Below, piece after piece: positions 8,573-17,402 of a stretch of 64,000 nt of DNA; the first letter of the stretch is position 1, and each line of letters opens with the position of its first letter. Below the pieces are notes generated by a model. It was not told the origin of the DNA, searched no databases, and saw only the letters and a program-made list of their open reading frames with translations. The stretch is from Sphingomonas sp. BK580 (GTDB lineage: Bacteria > Pseudomonadota > Alphaproteobacteria > Sphingomonadales > Sphingomonadaceae): assembly GCF_014194975.1 (NCBI RefSeq), contig NZ_JACIAY010000011.1:1-64000 (forward strand). The letters run 5' to 3'. The translations under genes and the position numbers were made by a program.

Positions 8573-8956
8573 ATGCATAGACGAAACTGGATGCTGGGTC
8601 TGACTGCTCCGGCCCTACTTACAGGCGCAGTCGCGGCCGCCCCCGCCGATGGCTACGCTACCATGATGTCTGTCGCGATGGACCGGATGATGGCGGGCAT
8701 GATGGTCAAGCCGTCCGGTGACGTCGACCGCGACTTCGTGGCGATGATGCTTCCGCATCATCAGGGTGCCATCGATATGGCGGTGGCGGAGCTGCGCTAC
8801 GGCCATAACGAGCAGCTCAAGCGCATCGCGCAGGAAATCATCATCGATCAGCAGCAGGAGATCGCCGCCATGAAGCTGGCGATCGGCCAGCCGCTACCGC
8901 CTTCGACGCCAGCCCCGACGCAGGGCGGCGACCACCATAGCCCTATGGAGCACTGA
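8573..8956 (+). CDS. DUF305 secreted protein
   Basis: The start at 8573 (MHRRNWMLG) is chosen because GGAGG lies three bases closer than for other candidates and because the promoter at 8517-8541 rules out 8543. The 127 residues comprise a Sec signal peptide ending near AVAAAPA and a DUF305 helical domain with the hallmark DFVAMMLPHHQGAIDMA, then a His/Met-containing tail (GGDHHSPMEH). DUF305 proteins are periplasmic, ferritin-like in fold, and often found with metal or redox genes. The stop is one base before the next start, so the operon is tight. Confidence 0.85.
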   Translation: MHRRNWMLGLTAPALLTGAVAAAPADGYATMMSVAMDRMMAGMMVKPSGDVDRDFVAMMLPHHQGAIDMAVAELRYGHNEQLKRIAQEIIIDQQQEIAAMKLAIGQPLPPSTPAPTQGGDHHSPMEH

Positions 8957-8957
8957 C

Positions 8958-10397
8958 ATGATCCGGACCATCCTGCGCTCGGCCGCCTTGCTGATGAGCG
9001 CCGCACCGGGCCTCGCCGTGGCCCAGCAGGCGCCGTGGAACGCTAAGGACATGCCCGTCAGCCACCGCGACCGCGTCTATGCGTCTGAACAATTCTCCAA
9101 CACGGTGTCGGTGACCGACCCGGCCGACAACCGGCTGCTCGGCGTCATCAAACTCGGCGATCCCCAGCCGATGAACTTCTCCCCGCTCTACAAGGGACAG
9201 GTGCTGGTTCACGGCCTGGGCTTCTCGCCGGACGGGAAGACCTTGGCGGTCGTGTCGATCGGATCGAACGCCGTGTCGTGGATCGACACCGCCACCAACA
9301 CCGTCAAGCACACGACCTATGTCGGGCGCAGTCCGCACGAGGCGTTCTTCACGCCGGACGGCAAGGAGGTGTGGGTCACGGTCCGCGGCGAGGATTATAT
9401 CGCCGTGCTCGACCCCACGACGTACAAGGAGACGGGGCGCATCAAGACGCCCGGTGGTCCGGGCATGACGATCTTCTCTCCCGCTGGCCGGTACGGCTAT
9501 GTCTGCTCTTCGTTCAATCCGGTATTGGCTGTGTTCGATGTTGCGACCCACGCGCAGGTCGGACAGGTGGCGCAGCCAAGCCCCTTCTGCCCCAACATCG
9601 CCGCGACGCCGGACGGCAAGCAAGTGTGGTTTACGCTGAAGGACATCGGCAAGACGGTCGCATTCGATGCTCGGCCACCCTTCGCGATCCTGAAGGTGCT
9701 GGATACCGGGCCTATCACGAACCATGTCAATTTCGCCCGCACGGCCAAGGGGCAGTTCGCGTATGTGACGGTCGGCGGAGAGAATGTGGTCAAGGTGTTC
9801 CGCACGTCCGACTTCACGCCGGTGGCAACAATTCCGGTCGGCAAGATGCCGCACGGTGTTTGGCCATCGGGCGACGGCCGGCGCGTTTATGTCGGGCTAG
9901 AGAATTCCGATGAGCTGGCCGCGATCGACACTGCCGGCAACACGGTCGTCGCTACCGTGCCGGTCGGACAGGCACCGCAGGCGATCGCCTATGTGTCGAA
10001 CGCAGTTCCGACAGGCCCCGGCACCGACAATCTCCAGCCGCTCGGCACAGCGGGCAAGGCGCTGCATCTGACCATGGGGCCGATTGGCGGCAAAGGTACG
10101 GCAAGCAGCATCACCCTCTTCGACCAGGGCATCATTCAGGTCGTGCAGAGTGCCGTTACCGGTTTGCAGCCCAAGAAGCCTTACATGCTCGTACTGACCG
10201 CCAATGCGGACGGCAGCGGCGCTGTAGAGCCGCTTGCGAACTTCATGAGCAACCCGGCAGGTGCGGCGATCGTCAACGCATCGGGTCCGATCCGCCAGAT
10301 CGTTCAGGGCAGCACCGCGACACCCCGGCGCTTTCTGGCGGTTGCGGAGGTGGTGAACGGCGCGCCGGGGCGCATCGTGCAGGTGCAGCGCGACTGA
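8958..10397 (+). CDS. Secreted YVTN/YncE-family beta-propeller protein
   Basis: The 479-residue protein starts with a signal peptide (cleavage near GLAVAQQ). At least six beta-propeller blades follow, recognisable by repeated patterns such as GFSPDGKTLAVVS, FFTPDGKEVWVTV, AATPDGKQVWFTL and WPSGDGRRVYVGL, each followed by a D-x-A/T-T-N-T turn. The last 120 or so residues (from about LHLTMGPIGGKG) form a separate domain of unknown type. Such propellers bind ligands or partners in the periplasm. Its place between a DUF305 gene and a sigma/anti-sigma pair suggests it belongs to that signalling or stress unit. Confidence 0.8.
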   Translation: MIRTILRSAALLMSAAPGLAVAQQAPWNAKDMPVSHRDRVYASEQFSNTVSVTDPADNRLLGVIKLGDPQPMNFSPLYKGQVLVHGLGFSPDGKTLAVVSIGSNAVSWIDTATNTVKHTTYVGRSPHEAFFTPDGKEVWVTVRGEDYIAVLDPTTYKETGRIKTPGGPGMTIFSPAGRYGYVCSSFNPVLAVFDVATHAQVGQVAQPSPFCPNIAATPDGKQVWFTLKDIGKTVAFDARPPFAILKVLDTGPITNHVNFARTAKGQFAYVTVGGENVVKVFRTSDFTPVATIPVGKMPHGVWPSGDGRRVYVGLENSDELAAIDTAGNTVVATVPVGQAPQAIAYVSNAVPTGPGTDNLQPLGTAGKALHLTMGPIGGKGTASSITLFDQGIIQVVQSAVTGLQPKKPYMLVLTANADGSGAVEPLANFMSNPAGAAIVNASGPIRQIVQGSTATPRRFLAVAEVVNGAPGRIVQVQRD

Positions 10398-10398
10398 G

Positions 10399-10908
10399 AT
10401 GGACCCGCTTGCCGCCGCGATCGAACCGCTGATCCCCGGGCTGCGCCGCTATGCCCGGTCGTGGTTGCGCGACCGGGTGATGGCGGATGACGTGGTGCAG
10501 GATTGCCTGGAGCGCGCGGTCGGGCGCTGGCGACAGCGACGGGGTGCGGAGGTCCGCCCGTGGGTCTATGCGATCCTGCACAATTTGTTGGTCGATCATC
10601 AGCGGCAGCATAGCCGGCGAGGTACGGCGGTTCCGCTCCACCTCGTGGACGACGCCGCGCTCGGCCGCCCGGCCGATCAGGACACAGGCCTGCACCACCG
10701 CGACCTGCTGCGCGCGCTTGATGCGTTGCCTGAAGAACAGCGAACGGTGCTGCTCCTGGTCTCGGTCGAGGGCCTGCCCTATGCGGAGGTCGCTGCCGTA
10801 GTCGGCGTGCCGCTGGGCACGGTAATGTCGCGCATATCGCGGGGGCGCGACCGTCTGGCGACCCTCCTCCGGGAGGGTGAACGGCCGCGATTGAGGAGCG
10901 TGCAATGA
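10399..10908 (+). CDS. ECF-subfamily RNA polymerase sigma factor
   Basis: The 169-residue protein has sigma region 2 (residues about 10-75, with DRVMADDVVQDCLERAV and WVYAILHNLLVDHQR) and region 4 (about 108-160, EEQRTVLLLVSVEGLPYAEVAAVVGVPLGTVMSRISRGRDRL, here spanning the helix-turn-helix). It starts one base after the propeller gene and overlaps the anti-sigma gene by four bases (ATGA). The overlap argues for stoichiometric, coupled translation with its inhibitor. Target promoters are unknown apart from the likely autoregulated one at 8517. Confidence 0.9.
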   Translation: MDPLAAAIEPLIPGLRRYARSWLRDRVMADDVVQDCLERAVGRWRQRRGAEVRPWVYAILHNLLVDHQRQHSRRGTAVPLHLVDDAALGRPADQDTGLHHRDLLRALDALPEEQRTVLLLVSVEGLPYAEVAAVVGVPLGTVMSRISRGRDRLATLLREGERPRLRSVQ

Positions 10909-11675
10909 CCAGCCCGATCGGCGAGGACGATCTGGCCGCATGGATCGATGGCAGGCTGTCGCCCGAGCGGCAGCGCCTGGTCGACGCCTATCTTGAAGGC
11001 CAGCCGGACGTGCATGCCCGTGTGCGAGAGCAGGCGGAGCAGGCGCGAGCCCTTGCATCCCTGTTCGCCCCCGTCGCGGATGAACCGATCCCGGCGACGA
11101 TGCGCGTGGCAGCGATCAGGGGACGGCAACGGCAACCGCGTTGGCAGCTCGCCATCGCCGCGTCACTTCTGCTGGCGTTGGGGTTTGGCGGTGGCTGGTC
11201 GAGCGCGCGGTGGAGCGGCGAACCCCGCGCGGGCATCGCGGCGCTGGCCAACGAGGCGAGTGATAATTTCCGTGTCTATGCCGCCGACCGGATACGACCG
11301 GCGGAGATCGGCCCCGACCAGCGCGCCATGCTGATCCGATGGACCTCCGCTCGATTGGGTGAGCGCGTCACGATCCCGGACCTTAGCACGGCCGGCTATC
11401 GCTATGGCGGGGGGCGACTGGTCGCGACGCCCCACGGCCCTGCGGCACTGCTCCTCTACGACGGACCGCAAGCGTCGAAACTTGCGGTGCTGACGAGGCC
11501 CATGCAGATCGACAAGACCGCGAGCATGACCAGCACGTCCAGCGGGACCATGGGCCGGGTCACATGGGCGGTCGACGGGATCGGCTATAGTGTGGTGGGC
11601 GAGCGACCCGCGGCCGAACTGCATCCGATCGCCGACGAGGTCCGGCGCCAGGCCGATGCGGCGCTGGTGTCCTGA
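10905..11675 (+). CDS. Transmembrane anti-sigma factor
   Basis: The 256-residue protein has a helical N-terminal sigma-binding segment (EDDLAAWIDGRLSPERQRL), one membrane helix at about residues 80-97 (LAIAASLLLALGFGGGW) and a periplasmic domain of about 150 residues. The usual zinc-binding HxxxCxxC of ZAS anti-sigma factors is absent, so it should not be a thiol-redox zinc sensor. It is translationally coupled to the sigma gene. Confidence 0.82.
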   Translation: MTSPIGEDDLAAWIDGRLSPERQRLVDAYLEGQPDVHARVREQAEQARALASLFAPVADEPIPATMRVAAIRGRQRQPRWQLAIAASLLLALGFGGGWSSARWSGEPRAGIAALANEASDNFRVYAADRIRPAEIGPDQRAMLIRWTSARLGERVTIPDLSTAGYRYGGGRLVATPHGPAALLLYDGPQASKLAVLTRPMQIDKTASMTSTSSGTMGRVTWAVDGIGYSVVGERPAAELHPIADEVRRQADAALVS

Positions 11676-11726
11676 TTGCACCTTGCCGCATCCCGACGCC
11701 GACGGGCACCGGGCGGTCCAGCGCGA

Positions 11727-12239
11727 TCACGGCTTGCGCTCGACATCCTTCCTGTCGGTCTCGGCCGGCGTCAGACGGGCTCGCTCGCGGATGCGGCGTT
11801 CCAGCGGCGCGCCGACGAACAGGACGAGCATTGCAAGGCTCACCCCGCCGATGATGAGCGGCCACACCGCCAACCCTGCTGCCGCGCCGATCGTGGCTGT
11901 CACCCAGATGCACGCGGCGGTCGCCAATCCATGCACTTCCTGACCCTGGCCGACCCGCAGCACCGCACCGGCACCGATGAAGCCGACGCCGGACAGAATG
12001 CCCTGCATCGCCCGTCCTGCGGCATCGGCGTTCACGTTCGGCAAGCCACTATGCACGATCGCCTGAACGGCGATGCAACTCGCCAGACCGACCAGACCCA
12101 GCGTCCGCAGGCCCATGATCTGCCGGTTCTCACGCGAGCGTTCCCAGCCGAGCACCATCCCGGCCGCGGTCGCCACCACCAGCCGGCCAATCGCATCGAT
12201 CCAGAAAGCGACGTCCGATGCCGCTGATGCTTCGATCAT
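11727..12239 (-). CDS. MgtC/SapB-family membrane protein
   Basis: The 170-residue protein starts at 12239 (MIEASAASD). That start overlaps the stop of the upstream oxidase gene as ATGA, favouring it over the longer frame. It shows the family's first helices with GMVLGWERSRENRQIMGLRT and GVGFIGAGAVLR, and four or five membrane helices in all. MgtC-type proteins act in the inner membrane and are linked to magnesium limitation and ATP synthase control. The role here is unknown, and its coupling to a sulfite-oxidase-like gene is unusual. Confidence 0.85.
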   Translation of the reverse strand: MIEASAASDVAFWIDAIGRLVVATAAGMVLGWERSRENRQIMGLRTLGLVGLASCIAVQAIVHSGLPNVNADAAGRAMQGILSGVGFIGAGAVLRVGQGQEVHGLATAACIWVTATIGAAAGLAVWPLIIGGVSLAMLVLFVGAPLERRIRERARLTPAETDRKDVERKP

Positions 12240-13303
12240 TCGACCAGCACGTGAACGTGATGCCAGGCGGTGCACAGATAGCCGGCGAAATTCCACATCG
12301 TATCCGGCCGCTCGGGCTGTCCCTGCCCGGTCTCGTCGAAGGCACGGGCGACAAGGTGCTGGCGTCCCTTGGCAAGTGTGGCGTCAAGGATCCAGCGCCG
12401 CCAGCCCCAGCGCGTCTCCGGATCATCGGCGAAGGTCGCCTGTTGCCAGTCGCGACCGCCGTTCACCGACACTTCGATCCGAGAAATACGGCGGTCATAG
12501 GCAATGGCATATCCCTCAATCCGCACCTCTCCGGCGGCCAAACTCTCGCCCGCACCGGGCGAGCAGATCGCGGCGTTGAGCGGCATGGCATTGATCGTCA
12601 GACCCTGGCTCCAGTCGACGGTGTCGCTCGTCACAGCGGCGGGGAAGAGCTTGTAGTCGTGCGCCTGGATCGGTGCCTCGGAGGGCGTTTCACGCACCTC
12701 GATCCGTGTCAGCCATTTGGCGCTCCGGACCCCGGCATAGCCAGGCACCACCATGCGGAGCGGGGCGCCATGTTCGGGCGTCAGCGGCTCGCCATTCATC
12801 GCCCAGGCGAGGAGTACGTCGGGCTCCCGCGCCTTGCTCATGGCGATCGATACCCCGAACAAGGCTTCTTCACCCTCCACGTCCACCTCGTCCGCGCCGG
12901 TGAACGCCACGAACAGCTCGGACGCATCCGGCGCGCCGACCGCATCGAGCACATCGGCCAAGCGTACGCCGGTCCACTCCGCATTGCCGATCGCGCCTAC
13001 GTCCCACGGATCGCCGGAGGTGTTGGCGACCTGCTGGAGATCGGTACGCCGGTTGCCGGCGCACTGGAGAACCGCCGTTACCGTGCGCGTGGCAAACGTG
13101 CTCTTCAGTTCCTGCACCGAGAAGAAGCGGCTCGCCATGCCCCTCCCGCTCACCTCGATCCGATGATTGGCGGGCAGATCCGGCACCGGCCCGTGGCTGC
13201 GCACGTAGAACAGCGCCTGCGGCGTCAGAAACCGCTCGATCAACGCACCGGGCGTCGGCTCGGCATTGTAGGGATCAGAACTGCGCTCGATCATATCGGT
13301 CAT
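12236..13303 (-). CDS. Cytoplasmic sulfite-oxidase-family molybdoenzyme
   Basis: The 355-residue protein contains the oxidoreductase molybdopterin-binding domain (about residues 40-210). The molybdenum-ligand cysteine is C81 in VLQCAGNRR, and GAIGNAEWTGVRLADVLD and NGEPLTPEHGAPLRMVVPGYAG are typical. A C-terminal Ig-like Mo-cofactor dimerisation domain follows (about 230-340, with SVNGGRDWQQA). There is no signal peptide, no heme domain and no twin arginine, so it should be soluble and cytoplasmic, unlike the SorA-like protein at 15560. It is divergent from the LysR gene and coupled to mgtC. Confidence 0.88.
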   Translation of the reverse strand: MTDMIERSSDPYNAEPTPGALIERFLTPQALFYVRSHGPVPDLPANHRIEVSGRGMASRFFSVQELKSTFATRTVTAVLQCAGNRRTDLQQVANTSGDPWDVGAIGNAEWTGVRLADVLDAVGAPDASELFVAFTGADEVDVEGEEALFGVSIAMSKAREPDVLLAWAMNGEPLTPEHGAPLRMVVPGYAGVRSAKWLTRIEVRETPSEAPIQAHDYKLFPAAVTSDTVDWSQGLTINAMPLNAAICSPGAGESLAAGEVRIEGYAIAYDRRISRIEVSVNGGRDWQQATFADDPETRWGWRRWILDATLAKGRQHLVARAFDETGQGQPERPDTMWNFAGYLCTAWHHVHVLVE

Positions 13304-13404
13304 GGACGATCAAACGTCGCGGGCACGCGTAACGCTTCAAGTCTTCGAGACCTTCGCAGACGAAAGGCTGCCGATCATTCCGATATCCAGATTGGAATGA
13401 CCAT

Positions 13405-13418
13405 ACCAAACGGTTGGT
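13405..13418. promoter_or_regulatory. Probable LysR-family operator
   Basis: The palindrome ACCAA-ACGG-TTGGT lies in the divergent spacer between the sulfite-oxidase-like gene and the LysR gene, 32 bases before the LysR start. Position and symmetry fit a LysR binding site controlling both directions. No promoter hexamers were convincing. Confidence 0.45.
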
Positions 13419-13449
13419 CGTATCGATCAAGACGCGCGATATATGCTGC

Positions 13450-14322
13450 ATGACCCTGGAGCAGCTCAGAATATTCGTCGGCGTCGCGGAGCGCGAACAC
13501 GTCACCAAGGCAGCGGAGGCGCTGAACGTCACGCAGTCTGCTGCCTCCGGCGCGGTTGCGGCCCTCGAAGCGCGCTACGGGGTTCCTCTGTTTCACCGCG
13601 TCGGGCGTGGCATCCAGCTGACCGAGGCGGGCCGCGGCTTTCTGGAGGAAGCGCGCGCGGTGCTGGGGCGGGCAGCGCATGCCGAGACGATGCTAGCGGA
13701 CTATGCCGGGCTTGCGCGTGGTTCGTTGCGGATCGTCGCCAGCCAAACGATCGCGAGCTATTGGTTGCCGGCAAAGCTCGCCGCCTTCCACGAACGCCAC
13801 CCGCAGATTGCGGTCGAGCTGGCGATCGACAACACCGAGGGCGCGGCAGCGCAGGTGCTGAGCGGCGCGGCGGAACTCGGCTTTGTCGAGGGCGAGGTGG
13901 ATGAACCGGCGCTCGCCCACTGGAAGGTCGGGCGTGACCCGATGGTGCTGGTCGGCCGCGAGGAAGCCGAACGCATCGACGAGGCCTGGCTGCGCACTGC
14001 ACGCTGGATCGTCCGTGAGCAGGGATCGGGTACACGCTCGACCTTCGAGGACGTGCTGCGAACGCGCGGGTTTGATCCGGCCCAGCTGACGATAGCGATG
14101 ACGCTGCCGTCCAACGAGGCGGTGCGCACCGCCGTCGAGGCCGGTGCCGGCGTTGCCGTCTTGTCGCGATTGGTCGTCGCGCGCGCGCTCAAGGCCGGCG
14201 ATCTGGTCGAGCTGCCGCTCGGGCTGCCCGACCGCGCCTTTCACGCGCTGCGCCACAAGGAACGCTATCGCACCCGCGCGGCCGACGCGCTGACGGATCT
14301 TATCAAGGAGCAGGTCGCATGA
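13450..14322 (+). CDS. LysR-family transcriptional regulator
   Basis: From ATG 13450 (MTLEQLRIF) the protein has 290 residues. An N-terminal winged helix-turn-helix (TKAAEALNVTQSAASGAVAALEARYGVPLFHR) precedes a periplasmic-binding-like effector domain (about 85-290), with GSLRIVASQTIASYWLP at its start. It resembles CysB/CbbR-type regulators rather than a named member. It overlaps the TDT-exporter gene by four bases (ATGA), so it is co-transcribed with the sulfite genes and probably controls them and the divergent oxidase. The effector is unknown; sulfite or a sulfur metabolite is a guess from context. Confidence 0.88.
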   Translation: MTLEQLRIFVGVAEREHVTKAAEALNVTQSAASGAVAALEARYGVPLFHRVGRGIQLTEAGRGFLEEARAVLGRAAHAETMLADYAGLARGSLRIVASQTIASYWLPAKLAAFHERHPQIAVELAIDNTEGAAAQVLSGAAELGFVEGEVDEPALAHWKVGRDPMVLVGREEAERIDEAWLRTARWIVREQGSGTRSTFEDVLRTRGFDPAQLTIAMTLPSNEAVRTAVEAGAGVAVLSRLVVARALKAGDLVELPLGLPDRAFHALRHKERYRTRAADALTDLIKEQVA

Positions 14323-15470
14323 CTGCCGACACGCACTCCGTTCTCAGCGGCCTCAAGCCGCTCAGCCGGCTCGATCACCCCCGCGAGATGATCCGCCAGT
14401 TCACCCCCAACTGGTTCGCCGCGACGATGGGCACGGGCATCCTTGCCCTCGCGCTGCCGCAGGTGCCCGGCATCGGGCCTTCGCTTAAACCTGTCGGCGA
14501 GGTGTTGTGGTTCTTCAATATCGCGCTCTTCGCGCTGTTCGCCGGCCTCTATGGCGCTCGCTGGACGATGTTCGGGCACGAGGCGCGGCGCATCTTCGGG
14601 CACAACACCGTGTCGATGTTCATCGGGACCATCCCGATGGGGCTGGCGACGATCATCAACGGTTGCCTTGCCTTCGGCATCGCGCGGTTCGGGGACGGCA
14701 TCGTGCCGGTCGCGCAGGTCTTGTGGTGGATTGATGTCGCCATGTCGCTCGCTTGCGGCGTGCTGATCCCCTACCTGATGTTTACCCGCCACGAGCACAG
14801 CCTGGACGGCATGACCGCCGTATGGCTGCTGCCGGTCGTCGCTGCCGAAGTGGCGGGCGCCAGCGGCGGGCTGCTCGCGCCGCATCTAACCGATCCTCAT
14901 GCGCAGCTAGTCACGCTTGCGACCTCCTATGTGCTGTGGGCCTATTCGGTGCCGGTCGCGTTCGGCATCCTCGCCATCCTCATCCTGCGCATGGCGCTCC
15001 ACAGGCTGCCGCATGAGAGCATGGCGGCGTCCTCCTGGCTGGCGCTGGGACCGATCGGCACGGGTGCTCTGGGCATGCTGGTGCTCGGGGCGGACGCGCC
15101 GGCGATCCTCGCGGCGCACGGGCTGGCCGGTGTCGGTACCGTCGCGCAGGGGATCGGCGTTGTGGCCGGACTCTGCCTGTGGGGCTTCGGCCTGTGGTGG
15201 CTGGCGCTCGCGACGCTCATCACCATCCGCTACTGGCGCGCCGGCGTCCCGTTCAACCTGGGCTGGTGGGGCTATACCTTTCCGCTCGGCGTCTACACCG
15301 TCGCCACCTTCCGCCTAGGCACGACGCTGAACCTCGGTTTCTTCGGTTTCGTCGGCACGGTGCTGACAGTCGCGCTTGCGGCGATGTGGCTGCTCGTCGG
15401 CGCCAAGACGCTGGCCGGCGCATGGCGCGGCAACCTGTTCGTCTCACCCTGCATCGCCACCCCGAACTGA
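14319..15470 (+). CDS. TDT-family (TehA/SSU1-like) membrane exporter
   Basis: The 383-residue protein has about ten membrane helices and the family's N-terminal motif QFTPNWFAATMGTGILALAL plus WWGYTFPLGVYTVATFRLG near the end. The TDT family includes TehA, Mae1 dicarboxylate and SSU1 sulfite transporters. Sequence alone does not separate them, but translational coupling to a LysR regulator and the sulfite dehydrogenase genes just downstream make sulfite export the best reading. Confidence 0.85.
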   Translation: MTADTHSVLSGLKPLSRLDHPREMIRQFTPNWFAATMGTGILALALPQVPGIGPSLKPVGEVLWFFNIALFALFAGLYGARWTMFGHEARRIFGHNTVSMFIGTIPMGLATIINGCLAFGIARFGDGIVPVAQVLWWIDVAMSLACGVLIPYLMFTRHEHSLDGMTAVWLLPVVAAEVAGASGGLLAPHLTDPHAQLVTLATSYVLWAYSVPVAFGILAILILRMALHRLPHESMAASSWLALGPIGTGALGMLVLGADAPAILAAHGLAGVGTVAQGIGVVAGLCLWGFGLWWLALATLITIRYWRAGVPFNLGWWGYTFPLGVYTVATFRLGTTLNLGFFGFVGTVLTVALAAMWLLVGAKTLAGAWRGNLFVSPCIATPN

Positions 15471-15559
15471 TCCGCCATGATGATCGGATCAGTCGGTCCG
15501 ATCACTTGCAGAACGCCCCTTCGATCCGCCAGCGTGACTGGCCACAGGAGAGCCTTGTC

Positions 15560-16795
15560 ATGGACAATTTCGACGCCGGGCTGGCGAGTGAGACCAGCCG
15601 TCGCCGCTTTCTCAGGCATGCCGCGCTCGGTACCGCCGGCCTTGCCGCCGCGCCTGCGCTGGCGCAGCAGCTCGTCGACCTGAAGCTGCCCGGCGGCAAT
15701 GCCGAACGGCCGATGACCAGCGCCTTTCCCGGCAAAGGCAGCATGATCCTTCAGCGCGTCCATCCGCCTTTGCTGGAGACGCCGATGGAGGTGTTCGACA
15801 AGTCGGTGTTCACCCCCAACGACCAGTTCTTCGTCCGCTGGCACTGGGCCGATATCCCGACCTCGATCGATGTCGAGACTTTCCGCCTCAACGTCTTCGG
15901 CCACGTCAATCGGCCGCTGTCGATCAGCCTCGCTCAGCTGCTGCGCCTGCCGCGGGTCGAGATGGCGGCGGTGAACCAGTGCTCGGGCAACAGCCGCGGG
16001 CTGTTCCAGCCGCGCGTCGCCGGCGCGCAATGGGGCAATGGCGCGATGGGCAACGCCAAGTGGCTCGGTGTGCGCCTGCGCGACGTGCTCGACCTCGCCG
16101 GGGTCAAGGCAGGCGCGGTGCAGGTGCGCTTCGGCGCTCTCGATCAGCCGGTCGTGGCGGGCGCCCCTGACTTCGAGAAGGCGCTCGACATCGACCATGC
16201 CCGCGACGGCGAAGTGATAATCGCCTTCGGCATGAACGGCGAGCAGCTGCCGCTCCTCAATGGCTTTCCCTGCCGGCTGATCGTGCCGGGCTGGTACTCG
16301 ACCTATTGGGTCAAGATGCTGAACTCGATCGAGGTACTGCCCGGCCCCGACGACCAGTATTGGATGGCCAAGGCCTACAAGATCCCCGCGACGCCGGGCG
16401 CGAATGTCGCGCCCGGCGCCAGAGACTTCCCGACTGTCCCCATCAACCGCATGATCCCGCGTAGCTGGATGACCAGCCTGCCCGATGGTCAGGCGATCGC
16501 CTTTGAAGCGTCGATCCCGGTCGGCGGCATCGCAATGGGCGGCGACTGCGGCGTCGCCAAGGTCGATGTGTCGTCGGACGGTGGCCGCACCTGGTACAGG
16601 ACGACGCTCGGAGCGGACGAAGGAAGGTACAGCTTCCGGCGCTGGGACGGGCGGGTGCCGCTGAGACGCGGGCCTAACCCCATCATGGTGCGCTGCTGGA
16701 ACACCAACGGTGTCGCTCAGCCGATGAAGCCGATCTGGAATCCCGGCGGGTTCATGCGCGGCAATATCGAGACCACCACCATCATCGCGGCCTGA
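15560..16795 (+). CDS. sorA: SorA-like periplasmic sulfite:cytochrome c oxidoreductase
   Basis: From ATG 15560 (CAGGAG eight bases upstream) the protein has 411 residues. A Tat signal with RRRFLRHA (twin arginines at 14-16) precedes the molybdopterin domain. The Mo-ligand cysteine is C141 in NQCSGNSRGLFQPRV, followed by GNGAMGNAKWLGVRLRDVL, which is characteristic of SorA-type enzymes. A C-terminal dimerisation domain contains VDVSSDGGRTWYRTTLG. It lacks a heme b5 domain, and the next gene encodes a c-type cytochrome, matching the SorAB arrangement in which sulfite is oxidised to sulfate and electrons go to the cytochrome. Confidence 0.9.
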   Translation: MDNFDAGLASETSRRRFLRHAALGTAGLAAAPALAQQLVDLKLPGGNAERPMTSAFPGKGSMILQRVHPPLLETPMEVFDKSVFTPNDQFFVRWHWADIPTSIDVETFRLNVFGHVNRPLSISLAQLLRLPRVEMAAVNQCSGNSRGLFQPRVAGAQWGNGAMGNAKWLGVRLRDVLDLAGVKAGAVQVRFGALDQPVVAGAPDFEKALDIDHARDGEVIIAFGMNGEQLPLLNGFPCRLIVPGWYSTYWVKMLNSIEVLPGPDDQYWMAKAYKIPATPGANVAPGARDFPTVPINRMIPRSWMTSLPDGQAIAFEASIPVGGIAMGGDCGVAKVDVSSDGGRTWYRTTLGADEGRYSFRRWDGRVPLRRGPNPIMVRCWNTNGVAQPMKPIWNPGGFMRGNIETTTIIAA

Positions 16796-16807
16796 GGAGC
16801 GAGTAGC

Positions 16808-17290
16808 ATGAAGACCCCGTCTCCCGGCATCATGGCCGCTGGCCTGATCGGCCTGACCGGCATTATCCTCGTCTCGATCGGGGCGCCGAGCAGCCGCAAG
16901 GCGCCTGCCCCGATCTCCGAGACATCCGAGCCGGCACCGCCCACCAGCGTCTCAGCCCGCGGCTTTTCGCTCGCCTCGACCAGCGTCGACCTGCCGGTCG
17001 ATGACGCTACCTACCCCGATGGTCCGCACGCCGACGTCATCAACGCCAACTGCACTTCGTGCCACTCGGCCAGCATGGCGCTAACTCAGCCTGCGCTATC
17101 GGCGGACCAGTGGAAGGCGACCGTCACCAAGATGCGTGAGGTGTACAAGGCGCCGGTGGCCGAGAAGGACGTTGACGCGATCGTTGCTTATCTCACCGCT
17201 ATGCCGAGCCAGAAAGCGGCACCCGCAACCGGCAAGGCACAGGATCCCGACCCCAAGGTGGCTCCTGATGTCTCAGGTGGAACCGGATAA
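16808..17290 (+). CDS. sorB: SorB-like monoheme cytochrome c
   Basis: The 160-residue protein has an N-terminal signal or anchor helix (about residues 8-25), a proline-rich linker, and one heme-attachment motif CTSCH at residues 82-86. The probable distal methionine is in VTKMREVY. It begins 12 bases after the SorA-like gene with a GGAG site, so they form one operon and probably one enzyme complex. The Pro/Ala-rich tail after residue 136 is unlikely to be part of the heme fold. Confidence 0.87.
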   Translation: MKTPSPGIMAAGLIGLTGIILVSIGAPSSRKAPAPISETSEPAPPTSVSARGFSLASTSVDLPVDDATYPDGPHADVINANCTSCHSASMALTQPALSADQWKATVTKMREVYKAPVAEKDVDAIVAYLTAMPSQKAAPATGKAQDPDPKVAPDVSGGTG

Positions 17291-17402
17291 GCAAACCTCT
17301 CGCATAATCTAAAAAGGCGATTTCGACAGACGATCGGCAGCCTTCAGTAGGACTTTTTCAACAGCCACAGCCGTTATCCTGACTGTCCCTGCGATAGCCG
17401 CC

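Noticed and set aside
8943..9854. Long minus-strand frame (303 codons) opposite the beta-propeller gene
   Set aside because: It is a GC-rich shadow; the plus-strand gene has a signal peptide, propeller repeats and operon spacing.
12218..13453. Plus-strand frame of 411 codons opposite the sulfite-oxidase-like gene
   Set aside because: The minus-strand protein has the molybdenum cysteine and domain motifs; the plus-strand product has none.
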